Of a stretch of DNA of 64,000 nucleotides, positions 1 to 12,640 are shown one piece after another (positions within the stretch are counted from its first letter, which is position 1; every line of letters begins with the position of its first letter). Position numbers and translations under genes: made by a program. Source of the DNA: Gigaspora rosea. Taxonomy: Eukaryota; Glomeromycota; Glomeromycetes; Diversisporales; Gigasporaceae. Location of the stretch: positions 357,291-421,290 of the forward strand of contig QKWP01000032.1 of NCBI GenBank assembly GCA_003550325.1, given 5' to 3'. The notes under the pieces are model-generated. The model was given only the letters and a program-made list of their open reading frames with translations. It was not told the DNA's origin and ran no database searches.

Positions 1-440
1 GATCGGAGTCTGGGTTATCACGTGATCCAGAAAATCTCACCTACACCCTGGATCTGTCGTTCGTGATGTAACATAATAATTGGATTTAGGTATAAACATG
101 ATAGTTAAATTGATATAGTAGCATAATAGTTAAATCGATATAGTAAATATAAATATGGTAAGTTAAATATTAAAAATTAATTTAATTAAATAAAAGAATA
201 ATTTTAAAAAAAATGTAATAACTTAAAAAAATAATACTAGTTTAAAATTAAATATATTGTTATATTAAAAAAATCAATTAGTTTTATTTAAAACTGTAAA
301 AACTTAAATTTTAAAATATTTTTGCTCTGGCCTCACAATGCTACACATTAGCCTAATATATTTAATATATGTTCAGAAAATATTAATTATTCTATCATAT
401 AATATAAATAATATAAATTGAGTTAAAAAGATGAAATTAA
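1..440. other. AT-rich leader with no gene
   Basis: The first 80 bases are richer in G and C than what follows and look like the end of some dispersed element, but I recognise no boundary. The rest is A/T runs. No frame with protein-like composition is visible on either strand. Confidence 0.5.
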
Positions 441-469
441 TGAAAATAAGGGACTTAAAACGTTTGCTG

Positions 470-1600
470 ATACATATGAATAATTCTAACGGAACGTATC
501 AAGTTGACCATCGTTATTATTGAAGAACTGAGGATCTAAAAAGATGGAGGTAACGAAAATAAGAATAATTCCAACGGAACATAACAAGTTGACCATTGTT
601 ATTATTTAAAAACTGAGGATCTAAAATGAATAATTCCAACAGAACATATCAAGTTAACCATTATTATTATTTAGAGACTTTGGGATCTAAAAAGATAGAG
701 GTAACAAAAGTAAGGTATTTTGTTCATTATCAAACGTTTGTTGTTTCGAATAATTCCAACAGAACATATCAAGACCATTGTTATTATTTAGTGACTTGAG
801 GATCGAGCATTCTAATTCTAATACAATGTATCAAGTTGACCATTGTTATTATTTAAAAACTAAGAATCTAAAAAGACGGAGGTAATAAAAATAAGAATAA
901 TTCTAATGGAACGTATCAAGTGGCTATCGTTATTATTTAGAGACTTGCGGATCTAAAAAGACGGAGGTAACAAAAGTAAGGTATTTTGTACATTTTGCTA
1001 TTTCGAATAATTTTAATGAAACGTATCAAGTTTGCCATTGTTATTATTTAAGAACTAGGATCGAACATTCTGATGTGAATAATTCCAACAGAACATATCA
1101 AGTGGCCTTCGTTATTTTTTAAGAACTGAGGATCTAAAAGATGGAGGTTACGAAAGTAAGGTATTTTTATTCATTATCAAATGTTTGCTAATGCGAATAA
1201 TTCTTAATGGTTATTTAGAGACTTGAGAATCAAACGTTTGTTGATATGAAATTTGAATGCAATATCAAGTTGGCTTTTAAGTATTGAGAAGTTGAAAAGA
1301 TGGAAGCAAAATAAGTAAAGCATTTTGTTCATTATTAAATGTTTGCTGCTAATAACTCTTAATGGAATGCATCAAGCTCATCATTGTTATTATTTAGAGA
1401 TCTAAGGAGTTAAAAGATGGAAGTAACGAATGTAAGCACTCGTTCGTTATCAAACGTGAATAATTCTAACGGATATATCAAGTTGGTCACTGTTATTATT
1501 TAAGTATTAAAGAGTTAAAAAGAGGGAACAACAAACACTTCTTTATTATACAACATTTGCTAATGTGAATAATTTCAATGGAATGTATCAAGTCGCGTCT
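470..1600. repeat. Diverged tandem repeat, about 12 copies
   Basis: The phrase GAATAATTCYAACGGAAC, usually followed by a TATCAAGTTG variant, recurs near 479, 564, 629, 749, 894, 1006, 1078, 1195, 1352, 1459 and 1568. Spacings are irregular, from about 65 to 160 bases. The intervening text (GAGGATCTAAAAAGATGGAG and variants) is also shared. Copies differ by many substitutions and indels, so the array is old. A 79-codon frame at 1565-1804 starts inside the last copy and looks accidental. Confidence 0.8.
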
Positions 1601-2090
1601 TTAGTAGTGTCTCCGTTTGTCTTCATTGAGATCGTTATTAGCATCACAATAGGTCTTTGCTTGTGCTATTATTCTTCATTGATTTTTTCATTGGTGCCTT
1701 TATTGGTACTTTTGTTTAGTCAAAATATCAAGATTACATTTTTCTTGGTAAGTTTCATTTTATCTATTTCACCCCAATATGTTTTAAATTTAGTCACTTT
1801 ATGATGCTTTTTCTTTCACATCTAATCCATTCATTTTAATCCTGTCACTCTGATCATAATTTCTTCCAATTTGTATGAGCATTGCATTTTAAAGGCATGA
1901 TTATGATTTTGAATATACAATTTTTACACTTTGATTATTATGGTCAGCTGCACTTATATTTGCCCTTTGTGAAAGCTGGAACTTATCTGGAATTACAAAA
2001 TATGGACCTCATAAACGTCAACAAACACCAATAAGCAACTAAATACTATACTGGACCTAATAATGGCAAGCTACAAAAGACTTGATAGTC

Positions 2091-2345
2091 AATAAGGCTC
2101 TATATTACGTTACGAGGATCTAACTACCACTGAACTTAGTATAACAGGGTTCGATCACTAATTCTCTGCACTATTTCACTTGTCGGGAGTAATTAACAGA
2201 GAAAATATTGGGTTCCAATCAATAAGGCTCTATATTACGTCACGAGGCTCAAACTACTACTGAACTTAGAGTAATGAGATTCGATCACTAATTCTCTGCA
2301 CTAATTTCACTTGTCGAGAGTAATTAACAGAGGAAACATTGGGTT
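2091..2345. repeat. Tandem duplication with a 130-bp period
   Basis: AATAAGGCTCTATATTACGT starts at 2091 and again at 2221. Both copies continue through a shared stretch ending in a TATTGGGTT/CATTGGGTT variant, with about 10 percent differences. The following text could be part of an LTR, but I cannot find a matching second LTR, so only the duplication is claimed. Confidence 0.75.
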
Positions 2346-3085
2346 GAGAGTATTGAACTCTAATTGAGTTCTTTTCGAACTGCTTTATTATTGTATTTAT
2401 AGTTTTTACACTATTAGTAAGTACAGTACATGATGGCTATGCTAACTATGCTAACTATGTTTACTATGTTTGCATTGATCACTATGTATGAATTATACGA
2501 ATTGTACGAAATGCGCCAAATCCACCAGATTCACTAACCTTAATCTACCATGAATATACGGAAAAATTTATTCAAGCCATGGTACCTTTTTATACCATGT
2601 ATGTATGTACGATTAATGGGCTTCGATCAACATTTGTGCAAAAGTATTTATTTTTACCTGTGATAACATTCTTGGTAATATCTTTATTGGTAATTTGTTG
2701 CTAATTTTATTATCTAATTTTTTATTATCATATTTACTGGATTTTTAGCTATATTATTGATATTATTATAGTATTATTATTGTTTATATATTGTATTGCT
2801 ATAAAAAATATATAAAATAAATAAGATTAATTATAAAATTTATATAATTATCAATATTTTGTTTATAATATTACAATACAATTATAATAATTTTTTTAAT
2901 AATAAATAAATAATTTGTAAATATAACATATATATGATTATAGCATTGTAATAATAAAAGCTATACTTTTACAATGCATAGTATAATGCCAAGTAACAAT
3001 ACAATTAATAATATATAAACTATATAAAAACAATATAATAACAATATTGTTAAATTTTTTAAGATTCAGCAAAGTATATATATAA
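2346..3085. other. AT-rich intergenic stretch
   Basis: Mostly runs of TAT, ATAA and TTATTA with short direct repeats (GCTAACTATG near 2440). No coding frame, RNA gene or element boundary could be supported. Confidence 0.5.
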
Positions 3086-4345
3086 AAAAAACTATCTACT
3101 ATGCTATGTCATTCTAGCATGCACGTTCTATTTATACTATATTTATTTTAAAGAAAAGAATATAAGAACATTAGTATTGTATATAAAAAAATCTACTGTG
3201 ACTATGCTATGTCTGTTCTAGCTAACTACCATGCTATGTCCAATTTAAAGAAAAGAACGTAAGAACATTAGTACTATAATAAACTAATATATAAAAAACT
3301 ATTTACAACCCTGGGTCGGATAGCGCAGTGGTTAGCGCTCCAGGGTCGCATTCGCAAGGTCACCGGTTCGAGTCTAGTGGATGACAAAAACTGTATTGGG
3401 ACCACGAATGGCCAAGATCTACATTGAGGCTTCATACTTCTTCTCTACTTACGGACATGGTACTACAGTGATAAGAGCTGCTTGACATAGCCACGAAGGT
3501 CATGCGGCATCCAGAAAAGAAAGAAAATCCGACAAGAAACATCGTAAACATAAGGGATATCCACTATAAAAGGAAAATCGAGAAATGTATAAGGGGTACC
3601 TGACGATACCACACTAACCGAAAATGGAAAGTGCTCCCGCGGTGTGAAAAAAATGGCCAACCTATATAGCACACCGGCGGACATTGACGACCTTAAAGCT
3701 ACCTAAAATCTGCGAAGTACGGGGTACCAGGGCGTGATGGGCCAGCTGGATCCCCGGGAAAACAGACAATAGGAGGAAGGTATAGGTTAATTAGGATAGA
3801 AACCCCTGATGTAAAAATGTAATATAAGACCTTCGAAATTTGAATAAAGAGCGCCACTCGTGCCCCTAGCAATAGAACTAGGGTTTAATATAAAAAAAAA
3901 CTATTTACTGTACTACGTCTGTCCTAGTACATTCCAATTGTACTATGTTCATTCTAAAAAAAAAGAATGTAAGAATGTTAGTACTGTAATAAACTAATTA
4001 TAAAAAAAAACTATCTACCATGCAACGTCTGTTCTAGCATGTTCCAATTGTACTATGTTTATTCTAAAGAAAAGAACATAATACCGTTAGTTACTATTCT
4101 AAAGAAAAGAACATAAAAATGTTAGTACTGTAATAAACTATTATTTAAAAAACAAAAAAACTATCTACTATGCTATGTCCATCCATTCTAGTTCCGTTCT
4201 GTTTCAATTGGACTACGTTTGTTCAAAAGGAAAGAACGTTAGTACTGTAATAAACTAATTAAAAAAACTATCTACTGTGCTACATTCATTCTAGCACATT
4301 CCAATTGTACTACATTCATTCTAAAGAAAAGAATATAAGAATGTT
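3086..4345. repeat. Tandem repeat, unit roughly 100-150 bp, interrupted by a SINE
   Basis: Units begin with variants of CTATCTACTATGCTATGTC, then a CATTCTAGCATGTTCCAATT-like segment, then TCTAAAGAAAAGAACATAAG and GTTAGTACTGTAATAAACTA. Starts are visible near 3091, 3191, 3901, 4010, 4161 and 4268. The SINE at 3307-3894 sits inside one unit. The copies are moderately diverged. Confidence 0.8.
3307..3894 (+). mobile_element. tRNA-headed SINE, family A, copy 1
   Basis: The 5' head resembles a tRNA gene. An A-box-like TAGCGCAGTGG lies at 3321-3331 and a B-box-like GGTTCGAGTCT at 3365-3375, the internal promoter elements used by RNA polymerase III. A roughly 500-bp body without a coding frame follows, ending in an A-rich tail. 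The element is flanked by a perfect 14-bp target duplication, AAAAAACTATTTAC, at 3293-3306 and 3895-3908. That duplication plus the A tail indicates retroposition by LINE machinery. The second copy at 12935-15337 shares head, body and tail. About 590 bp is long for a SINE. The frame at 3463-3684 (minus) lies within the body and is not a gene. Confidence 0.88.
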
Positions 4346-4479
4346 AGTACTATAATAAAAAAATAAAGAATAGTCATAACTTTATACAAAGTTAAAGCTC
4401 TAAGTGACGACAGTTCTAAAAAATAAATACAGTATTAAAATAAAAAAAAACAAATAAATAAAAAATTTTATTGATATAA

Positions 4480-4800
4480 TCATCAACCTTTAATGTGATT
4501 GGCTGATCATATAAGGGTTGCCATGGCGATGAGTCACTATCTATAATTTTTCTTTTCATTATATGTGGCCAAATTTGATATTTTCATTATATTGTTGACC
4601 TGTAAAATATCACAAAAACGGACATAACTTTTGAACTAGTGATCCAAATTTGATGAAACACCACCATTCGACTCAGCTCGCCGAGACGGTTCGAATGAGC
4701 TATAGTACTACCCTGTACGACCTCTAGTTGCCAAGATAGAAGTTGTTAAACATTTACTTCTATACTTATTAAAAGATCAGCAATCTGATTGGCTAGGAGA
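4480..4800. repeat. Dispersed repeat shared with 34690-34775
   Basis: GATTGGCTGATCATAT followed by GCCATGGCGATG and CTATCTATAATTTT recurs in the same order near 34718. A dyad at 4675-4697 pairs CATTCGA with TCGAATG. The stretch near 4629 (AACTTTTGAACTAGTGATCC) resembles the interior of the MITE at 47522, suggesting a distant relation. No gene is visible here or in the hydrophobic frame at 4789-5109, which is AT-rich low complexity. Confidence 0.5.
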
Positions 4801-5340
4801 TTGCTGCGGGCAAAAGTCGTAGATCTGACATATCTGAAAGATGTCATATTTATAGCTTATATTCTAGATATCTCATATATTACATTTATATCATTTATTA
4901 TATATATTATATTTATACTAGTTATACTATATATTTTATTAATAGTAGTTGTAGTATATATTACACATGTAAAAGATATTGACCGTTACATTTGTAAAAT
5001 TTCAAAAAGTATAAAAGTGGCCGATGTGGACCCCAAGTTCAACATCGAGTCTTCATACTCTTTCACTAATAAATACATTTATTTATTACATAAATTAAAC
5101 AGTTATTAGTATCTTCATATACTTTTAATTATAGCCTCTTTCATAATTGCAAATTGCCTTAAATCTTCTTTGTTAAGTTTTCTTAAAAAATGCCATACTG
5201 ACTTAGATATACCACAGTAACAAAGTTTGAAGTTATACAAAGTATTCACTGTCTAAGATCACTCTAGTTACCTAATATCTTTGAAGAAGTGAATATAGGA
5301 TAACAATATATACCAAATTTGATATTTTTATCATATAAAA

Positions 5341-5663
5341 GGTGTCTCGTATTAAAAGGGCCATTTTTACAATTTTTTGAAAAATAAGTTTTTGTTAGAT
5401 TCATATAAATTTTGGCATGATTGACATATTTCAATTATAAATTCATGTCAATTTGCATAATGAAAAATCGAGATAATATAAAATGAGACTGTCTAAGGCT
5501 AAACATGTCATGAGATTACCTGATATTCACCTGTTATCTTTAACCTATCAAAATGGAAAATTTGATTAATACCGGATCAGTCTGAAAATCAAAACAAATA
5601 ATTAAACTCAATTATCTCAAAATGAAGTATATGTAAAAATGGTACCTTTTAATACAAGATACC
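5341..5663. mobile_element. Small inverted-repeat element (MITE-like)
   Basis: The left end GGTGTCTCGTATTAAAAGG and the right end, read in reverse as GGTATCTTGTATTAAAAGG, form an imperfect terminal inverted repeat of about 31 bp. Both sides carry the phrase CCAAATTTGATATTTTTAT (5313 and 5671), so the host sequence was duplicated or the element includes it. No open frame inside. The superfamily cannot be assigned. Confidence 0.6.
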
Positions 5664-6349
5664 CATATAGCCAAATTTGATATTTTTATTATATAGTATA
5701 TAGCCAAATTAGTGTTTCAATTCTATTTTGAGATCATAATTCAAATTTAAGCAAATACAAATTTATTTGAATTGGGACCAGTTTTAAATTAGGTAATACC
5801 ATTATTGGCAAATTACAGTTTGACATCTCTATAGTTAAACCCTATATAGTCACACTTCTATATAAGTACCCAATATTGTGCAACAGACTTAAAATATAGT
5901 AAAAAACCTCATTATAGTCACATATTATTTATAATCACTATTACCAAAAAAATTTGATTTTTTTATCCATTTTATTAATAATAAACCTCATTATAGTCAC
6001 CAATTTTGACTAAATATAGATTATAAAATCTATTGGCCAATATTCATATTCATGTTTATTTAAATATTCTATTAAAAATTCTTAAAGGTTGATAGCAAAT
6101 AACTTTTGATTCAATTGTCTAATTTGGAAAAACAACCACCAAAAATGTTTATCTCAATGTGATAATTCTAATGCGCCCAAGATTATTAAAATCAAATCAC
6201 ATGCTCCTGAGATTGTTAAAGATTTGTTTCACTTTACATGTTTAAGAATTGATTAAATATAAACATCTTAGTGAAAAACTGTTAAAGATCTAGCATTTTG
6301 TAATTAGATTTGGATAATTTTGGACTCTTTATATCGAGAAAATAAAAAT

Positions 6350-6710
6350 ATTAATAATCTGAAGTAATATTCAAATTTATCAAATAAGTGCAAAATTTTG
6401 TTTAAAAAATTGCAAAGATTATCAAAATTTAGATTTTTGTAGTATTTTTGTAGTTCTTCACAGATTTTTTGCCAAAAATCTGTGAAAATATTTAAAAAGT
6501 ATAATATTTGCAGATTATAATAAAATTAGGAAAATAAAACATTAATACTCAGTAGTAATCTTCAATTTTATCAAATAAGTGCAGAATCTTGTTTAAAAAA
6601 TTGCAAAGATCTTTAAAATTTAGATTTTTGCAGTTCTTCATGGATTTTTTGCCAAAAATCTGTGCAAATATTTAAAACAGTATAATTTTTGCAGATTATA
6701 ATAGGAGCCG
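6350..6710. repeat. Direct duplication, period about 187 bp
   Basis: Two successive copies share TTATCAAATAAGTGCA, TTGTTTAAAAAATTGCAAAG and GATTTTTTGCCAAAAATCTG, ending in GCAGATTATAATA. Each copy has a local hairpin pairing CACAGATTTTT with AAAAATCTGTG. No gene is visible between 5664 and 7560. Confidence 0.7.
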
Positions 6711-7569
6711 TCTATTATATTTTGCAATAATCTTCATAATTATAATTACACCGTGAGTATTTGCGAGTAAGAATATTACGGAGAAAAACAATAAACTGAA
6801 CAACCCAATAAATAAATAAATAAACAAAGCACTTTTTTATTTTTATTTAACAATTTTTTATACTAATAATTTATTATACTATACGTTTCTTTTTTTTATA
6901 CGGTTTTTTTTTTTATTTCTTTTTTTTTAATAATTTAAACAGTATTTAAACGATTTTTTTTTATTTTTTTTGTATTGTTATTATTAATTTTTTATGAAAC
7001 CACTCTTCGTGCTCTAACAAAAATAATCCTTGCAAAAGTTTACTATAAAACCTCTGTTCTCGTCTACATACTATTCTAACCTCACTCTAACTCTAACTAA
7101 CAAAAAAAATAGATTATTTTGGTTGTTTTGATTTTACATTACACCAAATCATATGAGGTGCACTATAACGCACATGCACAAAAATATTAAATTTTTTTTA
7201 TTTTTTTTTATTTTTTTTTTTAATTTAATTATTTTTATTAATTTTTTTTTGACTTTTTTTTAATGTTTTTATTTTTTATTTTTTTAAAACCAGTTACACA
7301 AAATCGTACCATATATCAGATAAGTTAAAATTTTTTTCTTTTTTACATAAATTTACTTTTTATACTATTTTTTTTTTGATTTTTGGGTTCTCATCACTGG
7401 AGTTGTCCATTTTAGTACTTGTTTTTTATCACAGTGCTGCCTAATCCAGTGCTTGCGTAATTTTTCAGTTCATGGTAGGGCTTAGTAAGTATGCAGATTT
7501 TTTTCTTCGCCTATAAACTTATTTCATTCTATTAATAATCTTTTTTTTAATATAGATTTCGTTTTTTGT

Positions 7570-7770
7570 GATTTAGAGATAATATACATCAGCAAATTTT
7601 ATATATAGATATAAATCGATATATAGCACTTAATCATTTTATATCGATTATAAAATATCATTATATATCGATTAACCAGTTAAAAATCGATATATATCTA
7701 TATTGTTTTATATAGATTAACCAGTTAAAAATCGTTATATATCTATAAATCGATTAAATTAATTATTATC
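7570..7770. repeat. Short AT-rich repeats around ATATCGATTA
   Basis: ATATCGATTAACCAGTTAAA-like units recur with ATATATCGATTA palindromes. Similar text (GATATATATCAATTAATATC) appears at 9340-9475, so this is a dispersed simple repeat. Confidence 0.55.
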
Positions 7771-8199
7771 GTAATTATTTGAAATGATATATAATGATTA
7801 GTAGATCTTTAATGATTACATAGTGTTTGACTGTATCACAAAAATTTCAACTTAGATCACTAGGTAAGAAAAAAAAAGTTCAAACTTTCTTAAGCCCAAT
7901 TGACCCGTATACTGCCATGGATCATTAAAATATATTCTACAAAATGTGCAAAAAAGCTTAAAAAAAAAAAAAAAAAAGCCCGTTTTGATCTATTTTTACT
8001 CCTCTCTTTCTTTTACCTCTCTCTCCCTTTTACCCTTTCACTCTTTTTTTTTTAATATTTCGAATATATTCAAAATATTTTAGGACAATCTGTAACCTGT
8101 ATTATATCAAGGACACATTTGACTAATATTTTCAATATGTTTCGATAATTTTCGATGATTGTACTACAAGATCAAATTAGTTCTTTGTTTATTTTTTTG

Positions 8200-9130
8200 T
8201 TTATAATTTAGATCTTCTATTAATTTTTATATTGTTTTTCGTTTTCCTTGTTTTTTTTTGGTTTGTTTCATTTTTTTTAGTTTTGTTTTGTTTTTTTTAT
8301 TTTTTAATTTTTTTTTATTTTTACACTTTACTACTAGCACTTTGCAAGAAATCCATTGACTTTTCAGCACTTTGCGCAAGCCAACTCAGTTTTCAACACT
8401 TTGCAAGAACACACAACTACTTTCTCCACCAATTTCAAAATTTTAAGAACACAAGTTTTCACAAGTTTTTGTAAGTTTTTGCAAGGTTTCATTTTATTTA
8501 TTTTTTCGGTTCATGTTTTTTGTTTTTGTTTTTTTTTATTTTTATTAATTTATTTTATTCTGCACTTTGCGAAAACCTTCAACGATTTCTGAATTGCTAA
8601 CATGAACTTGAAATAGAGATTTGGGGCTTTGTTTATTTTTTTATTTAGTTTGCTTACATTTTTGTTTTTTGTTTGTTTTCTTTTTTTTTACTTATTTTTT
8701 TAATTTTATTTTATTTTATTTATCCTTTACTTCTTTCGAAACTTTGCAAGAAAATGGCTTGACTTTTCTGGCACTTTACAAGAATACCAATTTTAACATC
8801 TCTGGCACTTAGCAAGAAGTCATGAATATGAATAAATATAATCTAATATAAGCGAATATGAGCGAAATATAATAGTTTATTTTTTTTCAGATTTGTTTTT
8901 TTTGTTATTTTTTCAGGGTTGTTTTTTGTTTTTTGTTTGTTTTTTTTTACTTATTTTTTAATTTTATTTTATTTTATTTATTCCTTACTTCTTTCAGAAC
9001 TTTGCAAAAAAATGATCTAACTTTCTGGTACTTTGCAAGAAGTAGCGAATATAAGCAAAGATAGGCGAATTTGAGCAAATATAAGCGAATATGAGCGAAT
9101 ATAAGGATTATAATAGTTTATTTTTTTGGG
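8200..9130. repeat. T-rich tandem repeats with GAATATGAGC minisatellite
   Basis: Long T runs alternate with repeats of ACTTTGCAAGAA. A block of about 140 bp containing ACTTATTTTTTTAATTTTAT occurs near 8690 and again near 8950. Short tandem GCGAATATAAGC/GCGAATATGAGC units of 11-12 bp occur at 8820-8870 and 9045-9105. Phenylalanine- and leucine-rich frames here are translation artefacts of the T runs. Confidence 0.65.
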
Positions 9131-9847
9131 TTTTATTTTTTTTTGGTTCCGTTTTTTTGATTTATTTTTTTTGTTATTTTTTTATAATAATACATAATAA
9201 AATATGTAATATTTAAAATATAATAATAATAAATAAAAAAAATAAAATTTTATATTAAATTGCAAAAACTTGCGAATATTGTAAAACGTTTAAAAATTTG
9301 CAAAAAGCATGATTATGTGAATACAATAATTATTAATTGATATCATATCAGATATATATCAATTAATATCTATATCAGATATATATTGATTACTATTACT
9401 ATCGATAGTAATTGACAGGGGTGATGAGTATTGATATATAACTTACTTGTTAGTAATCAATATATATTTATATATAAAATTTGCCAATGTAAAGCTGCTA
9501 TTATGTTAGGGTTAGTGGGTATTTATTAAAGCTTGGCATGTCTTGTTTACTTTATATATACTATACTAATTTTTTTTCAAGTTTTTAGGTACTTTACTTT
9601 CCTTTGTGGGTTCTCGTTGCTGGAGTCGTGCTTTTGTATTTCAGTGCTTTTGCTACTGGAGTTGTCCATTTTGGCATTTTATATTTTTTTTTGTAGTTTA
9701 TTGTGTACTAAAGTTTCATTTTAGGGTTTGTTTCGTGGTTTTTCTCACTAGAGCTGCCTGTTTCGGTGCTTCACCGATGGAGTCATTCTTTTTGGTATTT
9801 TTTTTTCTTTTCATCATTAATATTGCTGTTTCTTTCTTTATACGTGG

Positions 9848-10050
9848 TCTCTAGAGCGTTTTTATAGTATCTATAGCATTTGTACAGTATCTTTACAGCA
9901 ATTGTACAGTGTCTCTACGGCGATTGTACGGTGTCTCTATAGCGATTGTGTGGTGTCTCTACGGTGATTGTGTGGTGTTTTTATGGCATTTATGTGGTAT
10001 TTGTATGGTGTCTTTATGGTATTATAGTGTTTCTAGACATTTTTGTGGTA
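9848..10050. repeat. 22-bp minisatellite
   Basis: GTCTCTACGGCGATTGTACG-type units repeat every 22 bases (starts at 9911, 9933, 9955), with more diverged units on both sides. Overlapping frames at 9909-10128 read through it and show the same short peptide over and over, as expected from a minisatellite and not from a gene. Confidence 0.75.
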
Positions 10051-10311
10051 TCTTTTGTAATAATATGTTTTGTGGCTTTTTTTTTAATAAAAATATATTT
10101 TTTATTATTTTTTAAATTTTATAATTGACCAAATTATGCATTTGTAATAAATTATATTAAACTATATGAATATTTTTAATATATGAAAAATTAGCTAGTA
10201 TTTAATATTAAATATTACTAACTATAACTAGTAGTGACCGTCACTACCCTTTTGTATAACCAAAAATTTAATTTATTTAATATCATAATATTATTAAAAT
10301 AATTAGTTATA

Positions 10312-11291
10312 AGGGTGTGGCAACTTAGAGAAGTTGCCAAATTGTCACCCCCAAGCAGCAGGTTGAGAGTTCAAATTCCACTGTTGACGGTAATGAAAAG
10401 AGACCTGTGTTCAGTAACTGTGGCTTAGATTGGTTGGGTATGAAACCTGTAACCTTGGTTCTACCATCGTAAATGGGAGCTTTCGGGCGCAATAGTATTT
10501 GTTACACTGCAAATCCAGAGAACCAGAAAAACAGAAACCCGTTTGGCAAGTCTCGAGTAAAGAGGTAGAGAAGGTCTAATAGCACTACTAAAATAAGGTT
10601 GTACTGGGGTCAGAACAAACCTTATAAGGGCAATGTAGGTAACGATGTGGCCTTGGCGCAAGTTGCTAAAGACCACAATAGTTATATGATATGGGACATA
10701 TTCTTGTAAGTGGCTGGCAATTTCTATGAGGGTAAAGTAGCTCTAAGGTCAGTAGTTATTGTGAATAACCCTAGAAAAGTCGTAATATATACTGGCTTAT
10801 AGGTAAGATAGTAATAGGAGAAGCATGAGTCAGAGAGTTTAAATAGGCAGGTCCCATAGTTGGTCTGCAGGTATGACAGCTAGTGTAGACCTTCGGGTGG
10901 ACTAAAGTATATAAAATAGCATGATAAAAATCCGTATCTACCGTTTTTTATATTGCATATACTGATATTTTAAAATTGGGCCGGTGCAATAAACGGTGCA
11001 TGATCCGGAATTTTTTGAAATAACCAGTGCATGCATCTATGTGCCCCAATGATCTGATGATCATTTTCTACTAATGCAGGATTTTTTTTTGAACTGGTAT
11101 TTTTTTATATAACAGGTGCATGTGCCGGTAAATTAAAATTTCTATTTTAAACACTGGTGGACTACTTAAATTAGGCACCAAAAGTGCACGTGTGGCTAGT
11201 TGTACACTCATTCATATAACAAATATTACAAATATTCAATAAAACCGTCGGCCAAAGTAGACGGCCATTAAACCCAAAAAAAAAAAAAAAC
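10312..11291 (+). mobile_element. tRNA-headed retroposon, family B, copy 1
   Basis: The head starts GGGTGTGGCAACTTAGAG and has a B-box-like AGTTCAAATTCC at 10368-10379. It matches, in reverse, the head of the element ending at 21702. The two also share AAATCCAGAGAACC-like text, GAGAGTTTAAATAGGCAG and AAATTAGGCACC-like text. The 3' end is an A run, and an 8-bp duplication TAGTTATA flanks the element (10304-10311 and 11292-11299). Without the nested insertion at 10905-11155 it is about 720 bp, shorter than copy 2, so it carries internal deletions. It has no coding frame and needs a LINE for mobility. Confidence 0.78.
10905..11155. mobile_element. Nested MITE with 9-bp target duplication
   Basis: The retroposon text is interrupted after GGTGGACTA (10896-10904) and resumes at the same 9 bases (11156-11164). 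Copy 2 of the host element lacks the insert, as its text runs straight through this point. The ends form a short imperfect inverted repeat, AGTATATAAAATAG against AGTGTTTAAAATAG. A 9-bp duplication is typical of Mutator-like elements, but with such weak termini this is only a suggestion. Confidence 0.68.
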
Positions 11292-11529
11292 TAGTTATAT
11301 AATGTATTCATTATGCGATTAATTACATTATAAATAATACATACTTTTTTACATCATTTTTATGTAATATGACTTTAATATATATTTATTAACAATTTCT
11401 AGAAAAATATAACTCGCTTTGATTACACTTAACAACACCTACAGGGTAAGCAAAGCAAACTCTATAGTCGCTCCCTACGGCTATCGCCTCTGTGTTACTC
11501 TATTTTTCTAGAAGCCTAGAACGATTAAC

Positions 11530-12640
11530 TATATTCAAACCCTAACCCTAACCCTAACTAATCCCAACACTACTAATACAATCGTACAAAACTGCTGAAT
11601 CCAAATACCGAATTGGACCACTCCAAAAGTACTGGAAGAAACAAATCCAGCAACGAAAAACATCAGAAGAAACGATTCCAGCAATGACTCAAATGACAGA
11701 AAAACATGAAGATATTAGTACAATTTCCAAAAGTAGAAAAAAGGTACAAAAAAAAAGACTATCTACTTGTATGAAACGAAATCAAGTATATACAGAGAAT
11801 CAAAACCTACGCGACGAAAGCCATACACAAAAAGAACAGTGCCAGAAATAAAAAATCACAGAATTCGACGACTCCAACGACGAAAGAAACACCGCACGAC
11901 TCCAAGCTAAAACTTACAAAGAAACATGTTAATAATCAAGTAAACAACAAAAAAAAAAAGCTATAACCGAAAAATAACCTGTATACTTGCCTGGCAGAGA
12001 ACCGAAAAAGCTATACGACGAAAGCCACTAACAAAAAAAACCTCAGAAAAAAACATTGTACTAACGATGAAAAAAACGTCGAATAGTAGACTTCAATGAT
12101 GAAAACTGGAATGGTTGACATGACAAGAAAGAACACCAAAACCCTCAAACGTTGGTATTCAGGAAGTACAAAAACTACAAATAAAGAAAAAAACATATAT
12201 ACATATATTTGCCTGGCAAAGAATCAAGAAAACTACGTGACGAAAGCCACTAACAAAAGAAAAACGCTAGAAAGAAATGTTGAATGACGAAAAAAACACT
12301 GAAATGGTCAACTCCAACGACAAAGAACTGGAATAGTTACCTCTAACAAGAAAGAACTACAAAAAACACCTAAAAGCACTTAAACGTTAGTATTTAGGAA
12401 TAACAAAAACTACAAACAAAGAAAAAAAACTATATAGAGAGAACCAAAAAACAACTACGCGATGAAAGCCACTAGCGAAAAGAACAGCACAGAAAAACCA
12501 AAATGGATGGCTCCTAATGCCGAAAAAGTACTACTATCGATGACAATTAGAACTATTACTAGATTACTGAAGAAAAAGTTAGCGTTAATACTGCAAAGAA
12601 AAACTAAAAAAAAGGATATGATAATTTATATTTATACCAT
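11530..12640. repeat. A-rich tandem repeat, period about 200-220 bp
   Basis: GACGAAAGCCACTAACAAAA variants recur near 11814, 12015, 12238 and 12461, each preceded by AGAGAACC-type text and followed by CCAACGACGAAAGAA-type text. A short run of CCCTAA units lies at 11540-11560. Lysine-rich frames at 12096-12287 and 12462-12644 run across the repeat and show no protein-family resemblance. Confidence 0.7.

Noticed and set aside
1565..1804. Hydrophobic 79-codon frame
   Set aside because: It starts inside a tandem repeat and reads AT-rich DNA as Ile, Leu, Phe and Val; no family resemblance and no splice or context support.
2091..2640. Solo LTR
   Set aside because: TATA-like and A-rich text is present, but no TG...CA ends, target duplication or partner LTR could be found.
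3307..3380. A genuine tRNA gene
   Set aside because: The A and B boxes are present, but the sequence continues into a dispersed body with an A tail and target duplication, and the same head occurs at 12935. It is a SINE head. The heads at 10312, 21702 and 58958 were rejected for the same reason.
11540..11560. Interstitial telomere or chromosome end
   Set aside because: Only about three CCCTAA units occur, followed by ordinary sequence on both sides.
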